64,000 nucleotides of DNA, taken from positions 1-64,000 of IMG/VR virus record IMGVR_UViG_3300035162_004467. The stretch is one strand, 5' to 3'. Positions 6,097 through 14,196 of the stretch are shown here, piece after piece. The notes under the pieces are model-generated. The model was not told the DNA's origin, did no database searches, and saw only the letters and a list, made by a program, of their open reading frames with translations. The DNA is from a virus. The translations under genes and the position numbers were made by a program. Every line of letters starts with the position of its first letter. The stretch's first letter is position 1.

Positions 6097-6345
6097 CTAG
6101 TAAATTGCTTCCTCTAATTTCTGGCAGAAAAGGTCTGTGTCTTCCATGATGAAGTCGAGCTCTTCTTCCGATGCCTTGCGCCATGCACCATCGAACTTGC
6201 GGATGCTAGCTGAAGTGATAAAAGCATCGCAGAAGTCAGGGGCATCGCTGGCATCGATGCCGTCGATCACGATATTTTCGACCTCGTAGACCTCGTTGAT
6301 GATGTTGACCCTGTCGGCTTTGGCGCTGTAGTTATTTTTTTCCAT
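6097..6345 (-). CDS. Hypothetical acidic protein, 82 aa
   Basis: The protein starts MEKNNYSAKADRVN at the ATG at 6343-6345. A TTG two codons earlier is open but lies between the -10 box and the ATG, so it is rejected as a start. It has a beta-rich first half and an acidic helical end (EEELDFIMEDTDLF). No family recognised. It is the first gene of the leftward early block, divergent from the phoH-like gene. Confidence 0.65.
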   Translation of the reverse strand: MEKNNYSAKADRVNIINEVYEVENIVIDGIDASDAPDFCDAFITSASIRKFDGAWRKASEEELDFIMEDTDLFCQKLEEAIY

Positions 6346-6380
6346 GGGCAAAGTATAACCTAAGCAGCTCAGATTTAAAA
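6346..6380 (-). promoter_or_regulatory. Early promoter, leaderless type, for the gene starting at 6345
   Basis: TTTTAA (6375-6380), 17 nt, TATACT (6352-6357), 6 nt, ATG on the minus strand. The rest of the divergent interval up to 6552 is AT-rich with runs of T and G and shows no gene. Confidence 0.65.
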
Positions 6381-6552
6381 GCTTTTTCTTGTACTATTTC
6401 AGCTTTTTTTTATAGGGGGGGGTTTTCTGAAAGTTTTTGCTTTTTCACTTGACTCGCACACAGCAGGGGGGTGGTGAACACTATAAGTAAACTTTTTTTA
6501 TAACTAATGGAGGATACGTCATATAATAAAATACAGCTACAAGGATAAACCC

Positions 6553-6560
6553 GTGTAATA
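6553..6560 (+). promoter_or_regulatory. Late-type promoter element before the phoH-like gene
   Basis: GTGTAATA, 19 nt from its first base to the ATG at 6572. It matches the element before the portal, protease and tape-measure genes. No -35 box is visible. Confidence 0.4.
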
Positions 6561-6571
6561 GATAAAAACAA

Positions 6572-7246
6572 ATGGCAAGAGATAATAGCTTATTGTTGGG
6601 TCATATAGAATTGACAGAGAAACAAAGAGAATTCTATGACATCATGACAGATGACAAAACACGAATAGTGTTTATTGGGGGTCCAGCAGGAACCGCTAAG
6701 ACATTCCTTTCTGTTTACTCCGCATTAGATTTATACAATAGCGACAAAAGCTTAAAAATATTGTATTTGCGTAGTGTGGTGGAGAGTGCGGATAGGGGGA
6801 TGGGTTTTCTGAAAGGAGACATTGATGATAAGTTTGGGCCATATATGGCTCCGCTTTTAGATAAGATCGATGAGTTGCTGAATAAGCCAGAGAAAGACCA
6901 ATTAAAAAATAAAAGGGTACTGGAAGCGGAACCGATAAACTTTTTGCGCGGATGTACTTGGAGGGAAAAGGTGGTTATTGTGGATGAAGCTCAGAATATG
7001 AGTGTGAGAGAATTGACTACTGTGCTTACAAGGATAGGTCGGGGTAGTAAGTTATTTCTATGTGGGGACAGTTTGCAGAGTGACATTAGGAATAGTGGTT
7101 TTGCTAAGTTGGCTGATTTATTTAGAGACGAGCGGAGTTCCGAAAAAGGGGTGCATAGTGTCGAATTTAGCAAAGAAGATGTGATAAGAGATAAAATTAT
7201 CAGTTATATTGTAGAAAAAATTGAATTATTAGCAAGAAAGCACTAA
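6572..7246 (+). CDS. phoH: PhoH-like ATPase
   Basis: A 224-residue P-loop ATPase of the PhoH family, common in marine and aquatic phages. The Walker A motif is GGPAGTAKT (residues about 37-45) and Walker B is KVVIVDEAQNM (around 137-147). The segment VVESADRGMGFLKGD and the GDSLQSD motif are both typical of the family. It hydrolyses ATP; the family has been linked to RNA metabolism and phosphate stress, but its phage role is not settled. It opens the rightward region and is followed after 8 bases by the zinc ribbon gene. Confidence 0.9.
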   Translation: MARDNSLLLGHIELTEKQREFYDIMTDDKTRIVFIGGPAGTAKTFLSVYSALDLYNSDKSLKILYLRSVVESADRGMGFLKGDIDDKFGPYMAPLLDKIDELLNKPEKDQLKNKRVLEAEPINFLRGCTWREKVVIVDEAQNMSVRELTTVLTRIGRGSKLFLCGDSLQSDIRNSGFAKLADLFRDERSSEKGVHSVEFSKEDVIRDKIISYIVEKIELLARKH

Positions 7247-7254
7247 AATTTCAT

Positions 7255-7629
7255 ATGAATAAAGTTTTCTGCTCTTCCTGCGGTCACAAAAACGTGTACG
7301 AAGTGACCAAGTCTAAGTTTTGTACGGCGTGTGGTTCTCCGATTGGATCGGCTACTCCTGAACCAGCTCGTAAAGAAGCTGTTGCAGGAATCGAACATGA
7401 AGAAGAGGGTTCCACCTCTTTTGACTTACGTAAAATGAAGAATGATATTGTTTCTGAAGCGAACACACAACAAACCACTTTAACTGATCTTTGGAAATCT
7501 GCGACTCCTGAAGACGCTAACAAGAGTAAGGTTTCTAGGCCAGCATCAAATTTGCCTGATGGCGATGCTATAATTAAACAAAATCAAACTGACTGTGCGT
7601 CATCTAGAGTCCAAGACATTGATGGTTAA
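7255..7629 (+). CDS. Zinc ribbon protein
   Basis: A 124-residue protein whose first 30 residues form a zinc ribbon (CSSCGH, then CTACGS). The rest is polar, low in hydrophobic residues and probably disordered. A regulator or adaptor working with the neighbouring sigma-like factor is plausible; this rests on position alone. Its stop codon overlaps the start of the sigma-like gene. Confidence 0.65.
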   Translation: MNKVFCSSCGHKNVYEVTKSKFCTACGSPIGSATPEPARKEAVAGIEHEEEGSTSFDLRKMKNDIVSEANTQQTTLTDLWKSATPEDANKSKVSRPASNLPDGDAIIKQNQTDCASSRVQDIDG

Positions 7630-8296
7630 GACTTACGAAGACCTCATCCCAGAAATCGAAGAACTTTTAAGTAGGTATAGGACCAAGTGGCAGCTTAACT
7701 CCATAGCTTGGTTGGATTATGATGATGTATCTCAAATAATCCGTACTCATCTTTTTAAAAAGTGGCATTTGTGGGACCAGAAGAGAGCATTCAAGCCTTG
7801 GGCTTCTATGTTGATTAGTAATCAGATAAAGAATCTGGTAAGGAATCATTATGGGAACTTCGCTAAACCATGCTTGCGTTGTTCTTTTTATTTTGGGGGA
7901 GATGAATGTGGTTTTACTAAGAGTAGGGTGCAGGATGAAGAGTGTGGTGATTTTGCTAAATGGAAGAGTAAAAAGCAGAGTGCATTTCACTTAAAAATGC
8001 CAGTATCTTTAGATTCATTAATTTCTGTTAAAGACCGAATGAACGAAGATGAATTAGACTACGACAAGAAAACGGCTAAGATGCATAAGTTGGTCATGTC
8101 TGAATTGAATGATAAACATAAAGAGATATACAAGTTATTATTTATAGACCACATGGATGAAGTTGAGGTTGCCAAGCAGTTTGGGTTCAAGCGAGATACA
8201 AGTAAAAGAAAAACGCCTAGATACAAACAAATAAACAACCTGAAGAAGAAGTTTTATAATATAGCCGCGAAGTTAATAAAAGAGGAAGATTTGTAA
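7622..8296 (+). CDS. RNA polymerase sigma-like factor with zinc insert
   Basis: A 224-residue protein from the preferred ATG at 7622 (the frame is open from 7595 but that would overlap the previous gene more). The N-terminal segment (DYDDVSQIIR..., then FKPWASMLISNQIKNLVRNHY) looks like sigma region 2. A cysteine cluster follows (CLRCSFYFGGDEC), and the C-terminal part (EVEVAKQFGF, then a basic stretch) looks like the region 4 helix-turn-helix. It probably redirects host RNA polymerase to phage late promoters. The short overlap with the zinc ribbon gene suggests they are produced together. Confidence 0.7.
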   Translation: MVKTYEDLIPEIEELLSRYRTKWQLNSIAWLDYDDVSQIIRTHLFKKWHLWDQKRAFKPWASMLISNQIKNLVRNHYGNFAKPCLRCSFYFGGDECGFTKSRVQDEECGDFAKWKSKKQSAFHLKMPVSLDSLISVKDRMNEDELDYDKKTAKMHKLVMSELNDKHKEIYKLLFIDHMDEVEVAKQFGFKRDTSKRKTPRYKQINNLKKKFYNIAAKLIKEEDL

Positions 8297-9354
8297 TGAT
8301 ATATGATTTAACGGAGGAGCAGAAAGAGGAAATCTTAAAACTGTTTAAAAAAAACCCTGACTTAATGTTTATAACCCGCAAGATATTTGGGGATGAGACT
8401 ATTGATGGGAGGTCTAAACAAGGTCGTGCCGTGAGGAAGTTCTTAGCAGGACAAGACAAGAAAGCGAATACATCTCTTGTCCCCAAAGTAGAGCAGATTC
8501 ATTTGACAAAAGAGCAAAAAGAGTTCTTGATGACTGACAATATCGAAGTTGGCATGAATGCTTTAGAAATTGCCAGACTTACTTTCAAAGATCGTGACGT
8601 TCAACCCTTGAGTATTAAGCACAGAATCATTGTTGATTTCTTAAGAACTTACAGGCCAGAGGTTGTAGACGATAACGAAATTATTACAAAAGAGAAGTGG
8701 ACTCCACCTAAGTCTATAAACAGAGCGATTGTTAAGATAAATAACTTCTGCGGCACTCGTCTAGAGGAACTGAACCTCCAAACAAAACAAAAGAGATTAG
8801 TAGAGCAATTAATTCTTTATTTTAAAAGTCCTCGCTTCAACCATTTTATTAATCAGTATGCGACTATAGCTGACAGAAGCTTATTCGAAAGCGAGTTTGT
8901 CCGTGCTGTTTGGGACAAGCCTGACCTCACTAACGACGAATTGAATCTATATGTGACTGTATGTGCTAACTACGTGCGCCAGAAACACATCCAGATGCGT
9001 ATTGACAAGCTTAATGCACTACTAGACGACCAAGACAACGAAAGGGACATCACAATGCGTCTGACGGAGATTATCAAGGCGACCAGTGAAGAGCTTAACC
9101 AGTGCGAGAAGCGTATTGAGTCTTTAACAAAGGACTTGAATGGATCTAGAACTGCAAGGCTGAAGGCCAAGGGAGAAGAGAACGGTTCTATCTTCGCTTT
9201 GGTTGAGGCTTTCCAAGACCGTGAAGAGCGTGACCGTATGATCATGATGGCTGAACTTCAAAATAAATTAATTGAAGAAGAGGCTGATAGGTTGGAGAGC
9301 ATGGACGATTATAAAGCAAGGATCTTGGGAATATCCAAAAAAGAATTATTATGA
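8296..9354 (+). CDS. Candidate small terminase subunit (DNA-binding, coiled coil)
   Basis: A 352-residue protein. The first 50 residues (LTEEQKEEILKLFKKNPDLM) look like a helix-turn-helix, and residues about 235-330 are a long charged coiled coil (DALLDDQDNERDI region onward). Its position directly before a packaging-type nuclease and the large terminase, with one-base and four-base overlaps, makes a DNA-recognition terminase subunit the best guess. It is longer than typical TerS proteins, so this is an inference from context, not sequence identity. Confidence 0.5.
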   Translation: MIYDLTEEQKEEILKLFKKNPDLMFITRKIFGDETIDGRSKQGRAVRKFLAGQDKKANTSLVPKVEQIHLTKEQKEFLMTDNIEVGMNALEIARLTFKDRDVQPLSIKHRIIVDFLRTYRPEVVDDNEIITKEKWTPPKSINRAIVKINNFCGTRLEELNLQTKQKRLVEQLILYFKSPRFNHFINQYATIADRSLFESEFVRAVWDKPDLTNDELNLYVTVCANYVRQKHIQMRIDKLNALLDDQDNERDITMRLTEIIKATSEELNQCEKRIESLTKDLNGSRTARLKAKGEENGSIFALVEAFQDREERDRMIMMAELQNKLIEEEADRLESMDDYKARILGISKKELL

Positions 9355-10304
9355 ATGAGTTTGTTTGCAGAGTGTGCGGTAAGTCCTTTGATAATCGCAG
9401 GAGTTTCCACGCTCACCTTAAAGCGCATAGTACTTCTATTGGGGAGTATTATGTGGAGCATTATGCTAAAAGAGATCTTTATACAAAAGAATTATTGCAA
9501 TTCAAAAACTACGACCAATATTTCTCAGAGGATTTCAACAATGTAGATAACTATTTGTCTTGGCTGAAAACGACTTCCCCTATCAAAGCAAAAAAATACT
9601 TAATCAAGCATATCCGCGAAAGGTTTGAGAAGAAGGACGTTAGGTTCACTCCACCAGACTTATACTATATGTTGGCTCAAATGCCCAACATCGATTACTA
9701 TCGAAAAATGTGGACATCTTACTCTGAGTTCTCTGAGGACTTGGGAATAAAATCTTGGTTTATCAAAAATTTGCCCAAAAACTTCTGGGAGCAAGAGATT
9801 GAAGATATGCAGATATTTGTCGATACTAGAGAGCAAAAGCCCCTTAACTTCGATAATAGTGTAAGTAATAAATTAGACTTCGGTGATTACACCGCCGCTG
9901 GAGAGTATTACTCAAAAACCTTTGTAGACAGAAAAGCTCAAGATGATTTCAGACAAACATTCGGAAAAGATATCGAAAGGTTCAGGCGTGAAATGGATCG
10001 TTGTGTCCAGTTTAATTCTTACATGTTCATTGTTGTCGAGTCTTCTATTGAAAAAATCGAAGAAGATAACAAGGTATCGAAGTTCAAATCGAATTTAGGT
10101 TACTTGTGGCACAATGTTCGTAGTCTTATGATAGACTACCCAGAAAACATACAGTTTGTTTTTGCTTACTCAAGAGCGGGTGCAAAGAAAATTATCCCGA
10201 AGATACTACATTCTGGACAGCGTCTTTGGCACGTTGACGTTCAATATCATTTAGAAAAAAAAGTTTATGGCATGGCAGAAAGGAAAACAGCGGTATCGAA
10301 ATGA
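9351..10304 (+). CDS. C2H2 zinc finger-ERCC4-type nuclease fusion
   Basis: A 317-residue protein. Residues 4-27 form a C2H2-like zinc finger (FVCRVCGKSF then HAHLKAH). A helical linker follows. From about residue 158 there is an ERCC4/XPF-type nuclease core: VDTREQKPL, LDFGDYTAAG and FVDRKAQDDF, which correspond to the family's catalytic GD and ERK-x3-D motifs. It overlaps the upstream gene by 4 bases and the large terminase by 38 bases. A structure-specific endonuclease resolving branched DNA before or during packaging would fit. Confidence 0.8.
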   Translation: MNEFVCRVCGKSFDNRRSFHAHLKAHSTSIGEYYVEHYAKRDLYTKELLQFKNYDQYFSEDFNNVDNYLSWLKTTSPIKAKKYLIKHIRERFEKKDVRFTPPDLYYMLAQMPNIDYYRKMWTSYSEFSEDLGIKSWFIKNLPKNFWEQEIEDMQIFVDTREQKPLNFDNSVSNKLDFGDYTAAGEYYSKTFVDRKAQDDFRQTFGKDIERFRREMDRCVQFNSYMFIVVESSIEKIEEDNKVSKFKSNLGYLWHNVRSLMIDYPENIQFVFAYSRAGAKKIIPKILHSGQRLWHVDVQYHLEKKVYGMAERKTAVSK

Positions 10305-12174
10305 ATACTCCGCTACGGAATTTAATAATTACTTAAAAACATTTGAAGGCGACTTGCCTGACGAGGAAGCGAAGTATTTGTTGTATAAATTCTTAAGGGC
10401 TAATATTGCATTTACCACTGAGTTATTTTTAGGAGTAAAGTTGTTCCCATTTCAGGCTATGGCCATTAAGGGGATGATGGTATCTGACTACTCTATGTTC
10501 GTATTCTCACGGGGTATGTCGAAAACCTTCTCTACAGCTATTTATGTATTACTTGAATGTCTACTGAACCCTAACGCTAATATTGGTGTTATTGCAGGTA
10601 GCTTTAGGCAATCAAAACAAATCTTCCAGAAGATGGAAGACATCCTTTGTAAGCCAGAAGCGAAGCTCGTAAAAGAATGCGGAGTTAAAATAACAAAAGG
10701 AACTGACCAGTGGACCTTAAGAATTGGTAATAGCCGCGCTATAGCTTTACCGTTGGCTAACGGAGAAAGATTACGTGGATTTCGATTTAATAGGATTGTA
10801 TTGGATGAGTTCTTAACAATACCAGAAAAGATTTTCAATGAAGTTATTATTCCATTCCTTGGCGTAGTGGAAAATCCAATTGAAAGAGAGGAATTACATA
10901 AACTGGAATCCCGCCTTATCGACAAAGGCGAGCTGAAAGAGAGTGAGAGGTATGTATGGCCCAATAATAAATTAATAATACTTTCATCTCCATCCTTCAA
11001 ATTTGAATACATGTTTAAACTCTACAAGAAGTATGAGGGGCTTATTCTTGGAGAATTTGATCATAATAAAAATCATGATGATGAGGAGGATGAGGAACAA
11101 TCTGCTGATGATGCTTACAGATTAATAATGCAATTAAGTTATGATTGCGCCCCTGCTAGGTTATACGATCAAAACCTACTCAAACAAGCAAAAGAAACCA
11201 TGTCTGAAATGCAGTTCAAACGAGAGTTTGGCGCTCAATTTGTGGACGAGAGTGACGGTTACTTCAGGTTATCTAAGATGGCAGCTTGCACTATTGCTGA
11301 TGGAGAATTTCCTGCTGTTGAGGTGGTTGGAAACCCAAGTGACGACTATATTCTTGCTTTTGACCCCAACTGGGCTGGCAACACAAGTGCTGACCACTTC
11401 GCGATGCACGTATTTAAGGTTCTGAGAGACGACCAGAAGGTTTGCCTTGTCCATAGTTACGCTTTGGCTGGAGTGTCCTTAAAAGACCATATGAGGTATT
11501 TCTTATATCTCCTAGAGTCTTTCAATATTGTGGGTATATGTGGTGACTACAACGGAGGGGTCCAATTTATTAATTCTTGTAATGAAAGTCAATTGTTTAA
11601 AACAGCCAAGGTCGATATTGGCGTTATAGAAGTAGACTTAGAAAAACCTGACCAATGGCATAATGACGTACTTAGTTTCAAGAACCAATATAATCAGAAA
11701 GAAAGAAAATACTGCATCTTAAGAAAACCTACAGTTAACTGGATTAGAAGCGGTAATGAGATGTTACAAGCAGCCATAGACCATAAAAGAATACTATTTG
11801 CTTCCAGAGCGGTGGATGACCACTTCGACCAGCAGAGAAAAAAGAATTTACCTATTGATGAGATAAAGTGGGACAATAAAATTACAGCCAGTTCTAAAGG
11901 CGCTAAAATGATTGACCTTATTGACCAACAGAAAAGTAACATTGAACTTACAAAGTCAGAATGCGCCAACATTGAGGTCACCACAAACCCCCAAGGGTCA
12001 CAGTCATTTAATCTACCGCAAAACATCCGAAGACAAAAAGGGCCGAATAGAGCGCGTAAAGACTCTTATTCTGCCTTGATTCTAGGGAATTGGTTTGCTA
12101 AAGTGTATTTCGATTCTTTACACGTTAAGCCTGAGAAAAAACCTACTTCTACATTTATACCGTTTACTATTTGA
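10267..12174 (+). CDS. terL: Terminase large subunit
   Basis: A 635-residue packaging motor protein. The ATPase domain shows an adenine-binding region (FPFQAMAIKG), the classical terminase P-loop variant FSRGMSKTF (around residues 79-87) and Walker B IVLDEF. The C-terminal RNase H-like nuclease has YILAFDPNWAGN and GICGDYNGG, supplying the acidic metal ligands. It cuts concatemeric DNA and pumps it into the prohead together with the portal. It overlaps the nuclease gene by 38 bases, suggesting translational coupling. Confidence 0.93.
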   Translation: MAWQKGKQRYRNEYSATEFNNYLKTFEGDLPDEEAKYLLYKFLRANIAFTTELFLGVKLFPFQAMAIKGMMVSDYSMFVFSRGMSKTFSTAIYVLLECLLNPNANIGVIAGSFRQSKQIFQKMEDILCKPEAKLVKECGVKITKGTDQWTLRIGNSRAIALPLANGERLRGFRFNRIVLDEFLTIPEKIFNEVIIPFLGVVENPIEREELHKLESRLIDKGELKESERYVWPNNKLIILSSPSFKFEYMFKLYKKYEGLILGEFDHNKNHDDEEDEEQSADDAYRLIMQLSYDCAPARLYDQNLLKQAKETMSEMQFKREFGAQFVDESDGYFRLSKMAACTIADGEFPAVEVVGNPSDDYILAFDPNWAGNTSADHFAMHVFKVLRDDQKVCLVHSYALAGVSLKDHMRYFLYLLESFNIVGICGDYNGGVQFINSCNESQLFKTAKVDIGVIEVDLEKPDQWHNDVLSFKNQYNQKERKYCILRKPTVNWIRSGNEMLQAAIDHKRILFASRAVDDHFDQQRKKNLPIDEIKWDNKITASSKGAKMIDLIDQQKSNIELTKSECANIEVTTNPQGSQSFNLPQNIRRQKGPNRARKDSYSALILGNWFAKVYFDSLHVKPEKKPTSTFIPFTI

Positions 12175-12203
12175 AAAGTTCTAAAGTAACTTCTATAACT
12201 TTA

Positions 12204-12210
12204 GTGTAAC
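12204..12210 (+). promoter_or_regulatory. Late-type promoter element before the portal gene
   Basis: TTTAGTGTAAC, with the GTGTAAC 17 nt before the ATG at 12221. The TTTAG is also the right arm of a CTAAAGT/ACTTTAG inverted repeat (12181-12204). No -35 box is visible. Confidence 0.5.
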
Positions 12211-12220
12211 AATTGTTAGC

Positions 12221-14182
12221 ATGGCAAAGCGTAAGTATATAAAGAGGTCAGAATATTGGAGTCAGTTTAAAGACAGCACTCCTAATCACAATTTAGAAGA
12301 CATAACCAATCAATCTTTGGCAGAAGAGTTCTCTCCTGAACTGGTCGGAGAATCGTTATATGAGGCTACAGCCTCTCGTCTTGCAGACCCCTCAAGGCGT
12401 TCTAGCTCAAGGACTAACAGTATTACTCAGAGCTATACTAAAAATAGATTTAAGAATATTGATGATGGACTACTTCCGTTTGATTACTCGCGTGATTCAG
12501 TAAATGTCCGTGATGCTATCCAGTTATGCCAAAAAGCTTACTTTAATGTCCCTGCATTCAGAAGTACAATTGACATGCTCTCTGACTTTGCTGATTCTGA
12601 TTTGTTTTTAGAGGGTGGATCTGCTAAAGCTAGAAACTTTATAAACGCTTGGTTTAAAAGAATTAAAATTCATGATATCAAGTCACAATACTTCCGTGAA
12701 TACTATCGCTCAGGCAATGTTTTCATGTATCGTGTTGATGGTAAAATCAAAACCTCTGATACAGGAAGGGTTTTGGAAACCTATGGGGCTACTAAGAGCG
12801 TCCCTATTCCAATCAAGTATTTGATTGTAAACCCAACTGATATTGCCACAAAGGGTTCTATTTCATTTAATGATTTTCAGTATTTTAAAGTTCTGACTCC
12901 ATATGAAATCTCTAGACTCAAAGATCCCAAAACTGAGCATGAGATTGAAATGTACAATTCTTTACCAGAAGATGTTCAGGTAAGAATCCAAAACAACACT
13001 GCTACTACCACTGAGCGTCTTTATATTAAATTAAATTCGGAGCTATTGCATGTTGTGTTTGCTAAGAAGCAGGACTATGAGCCGCTTTCTGTTCCATATG
13101 CTTTCTCTGTGCTTGATGACATCAATAAGAAACTAGAACTTAAGAAAATTGACCAAGCCATCTCTCGTTCCATTGAGAATGTTGTTTTATTGGTTACTAT
13201 GGGCGCAGAGCCAGATAAGGGTGGAGTTAATCATAAAGCATTAGCTGCGATGCAAAATATTTTCAAGAATCAAAGTGTCGGGCGTGTTCTTGTATCTGAT
13301 TATACCACAAAAGCTGACTTTATTATTCCTGATCTCCGTAAAGTAATTGGCCCTGAAAAATATGAGATTTTGAACCGTGACATTCAAGAGGGGCTTCAGA
13401 ATGTTCTCCTTGGAGATAACAAATATGCAGATGGACAGCTTAAGATGAAGATATTCATCCAGCGTCTTGAAGAATCTCGTAGCCAATTTGTTAAAGACTT
13501 CCTACAGCCAGAGATCCGCCGTATTTGTAAAGCTGCGGGTATGCGTTCTTGGCCAGAAGTTAAATTTGTTAAAACAGATACTCTTGATAACTCTGATATG
13601 ACTAGGCTTGCTACTCGCATGATGGAGCTTGGAGTTCTTACCCCAGAACAAGGTATGAGCGTTGTCCATAATGGGATATTCCCCAAAGCAGAAGAATTAG
13701 TGCCAGCTCAAGACAAGTTTAAAGAGCAGAGGGAAGATGGTTATTATATGCCTCTAGTAAATAGTATTAACCTTTACCAAAACGAAGAAGACTCCGTTCC
13801 AGAGGCCAAGCCAGAAGCTGCTCCTATTGCGCCTTCTGGCGGTCGTCCTGTTGGAGTGTCTAATTCGAACTTCTCCAAAAAACATATCGTTGAAGCTACC
13901 CAAATAGTTAGCGAATTCGAACTTAGAGCTTATCGCGACTTCGCTCTTAAGTTTGGCTTAGAAGAACTTGATGAAGAAAGGAGAGATTTAGTTTCTCGCG
14001 CTTGTGAGTCGATTATTGTTTCTAAACCACTGGTGGAATGGGATGAGACCTTGTCTAGTATTGTAGATAATTTAGACAATCTTTCTAAACTAGATGTTGC
14101 TCCAGAAGTATTAGATATGGGTTCTAAACATCAGCTTGATGACATGTCTGCTGCAATTTTATATCACTCAACCAAAATTTAA
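12221..14182 (+). CDS. Portal protein
   Basis: A 653-residue protein directly after the large terminase. It has the typical portal layout: an N-terminal polar segment, then a helical core (FNVPAFRSTIDMLSDFA), the segment YYRSGNVFMYRV seen in many portals, and long helices corresponding to stem and clip. The last 120 residues are acidic and helical. It forms the dodecameric ring at the packaging vertex, binding terminase outside and the head-tail connectors after packaging. It has its own late-type promoter element. Confidence 0.88.
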   Translation: MAKRKYIKRSEYWSQFKDSTPNHNLEDITNQSLAEEFSPELVGESLYEATASRLADPSRRSSSRTNSITQSYTKNRFKNIDDGLLPFDYSRDSVNVRDAIQLCQKAYFNVPAFRSTIDMLSDFADSDLFLEGGSAKARNFINAWFKRIKIHDIKSQYFREYYRSGNVFMYRVDGKIKTSDTGRVLETYGATKSVPIPIKYLIVNPTDIATKGSISFNDFQYFKVLTPYEISRLKDPKTEHEIEMYNSLPEDVQVRIQNNTATTTERLYIKLNSELLHVVFAKKQDYEPLSVPYAFSVLDDINKKLELKKIDQAISRSIENVVLLVTMGAEPDKGGVNHKALAAMQNIFKNQSVGRVLVSDYTTKADFIIPDLRKVIGPEKYEILNRDIQEGLQNVLLGDNKYADGQLKMKIFIQRLEESRSQFVKDFLQPEIRRICKAAGMRSWPEVKFVKTDTLDNSDMTRLATRMMELGVLTPEQGMSVVHNGIFPKAEELVPAQDKFKEQREDGYYMPLVNSINLYQNEEDSVPEAKPEAAPIAPSGGRPVGVSNSNFSKKHIVEATQIVSEFELRAYRDFALKFGLEELDEERRDLVSRACESIIVSKPLVEWDETLSSIVDNLDNLSKLDVAPEVLDMGSKHQLDDMSAAILYHSTKI

Positions 14183-14190
14183 GTGTATAA
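14183..14190 (+). promoter_or_regulatory. Late-type promoter element before the protease/scaffold gene
   Basis: AAGTGTATAA, with the GTG 14 nt before the ATG at 14197. If it acts as a -10-like element, transcription would begin on or next to the ATG. Confidence 0.5.
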
Positions 14191-14196
14191 CATTTT

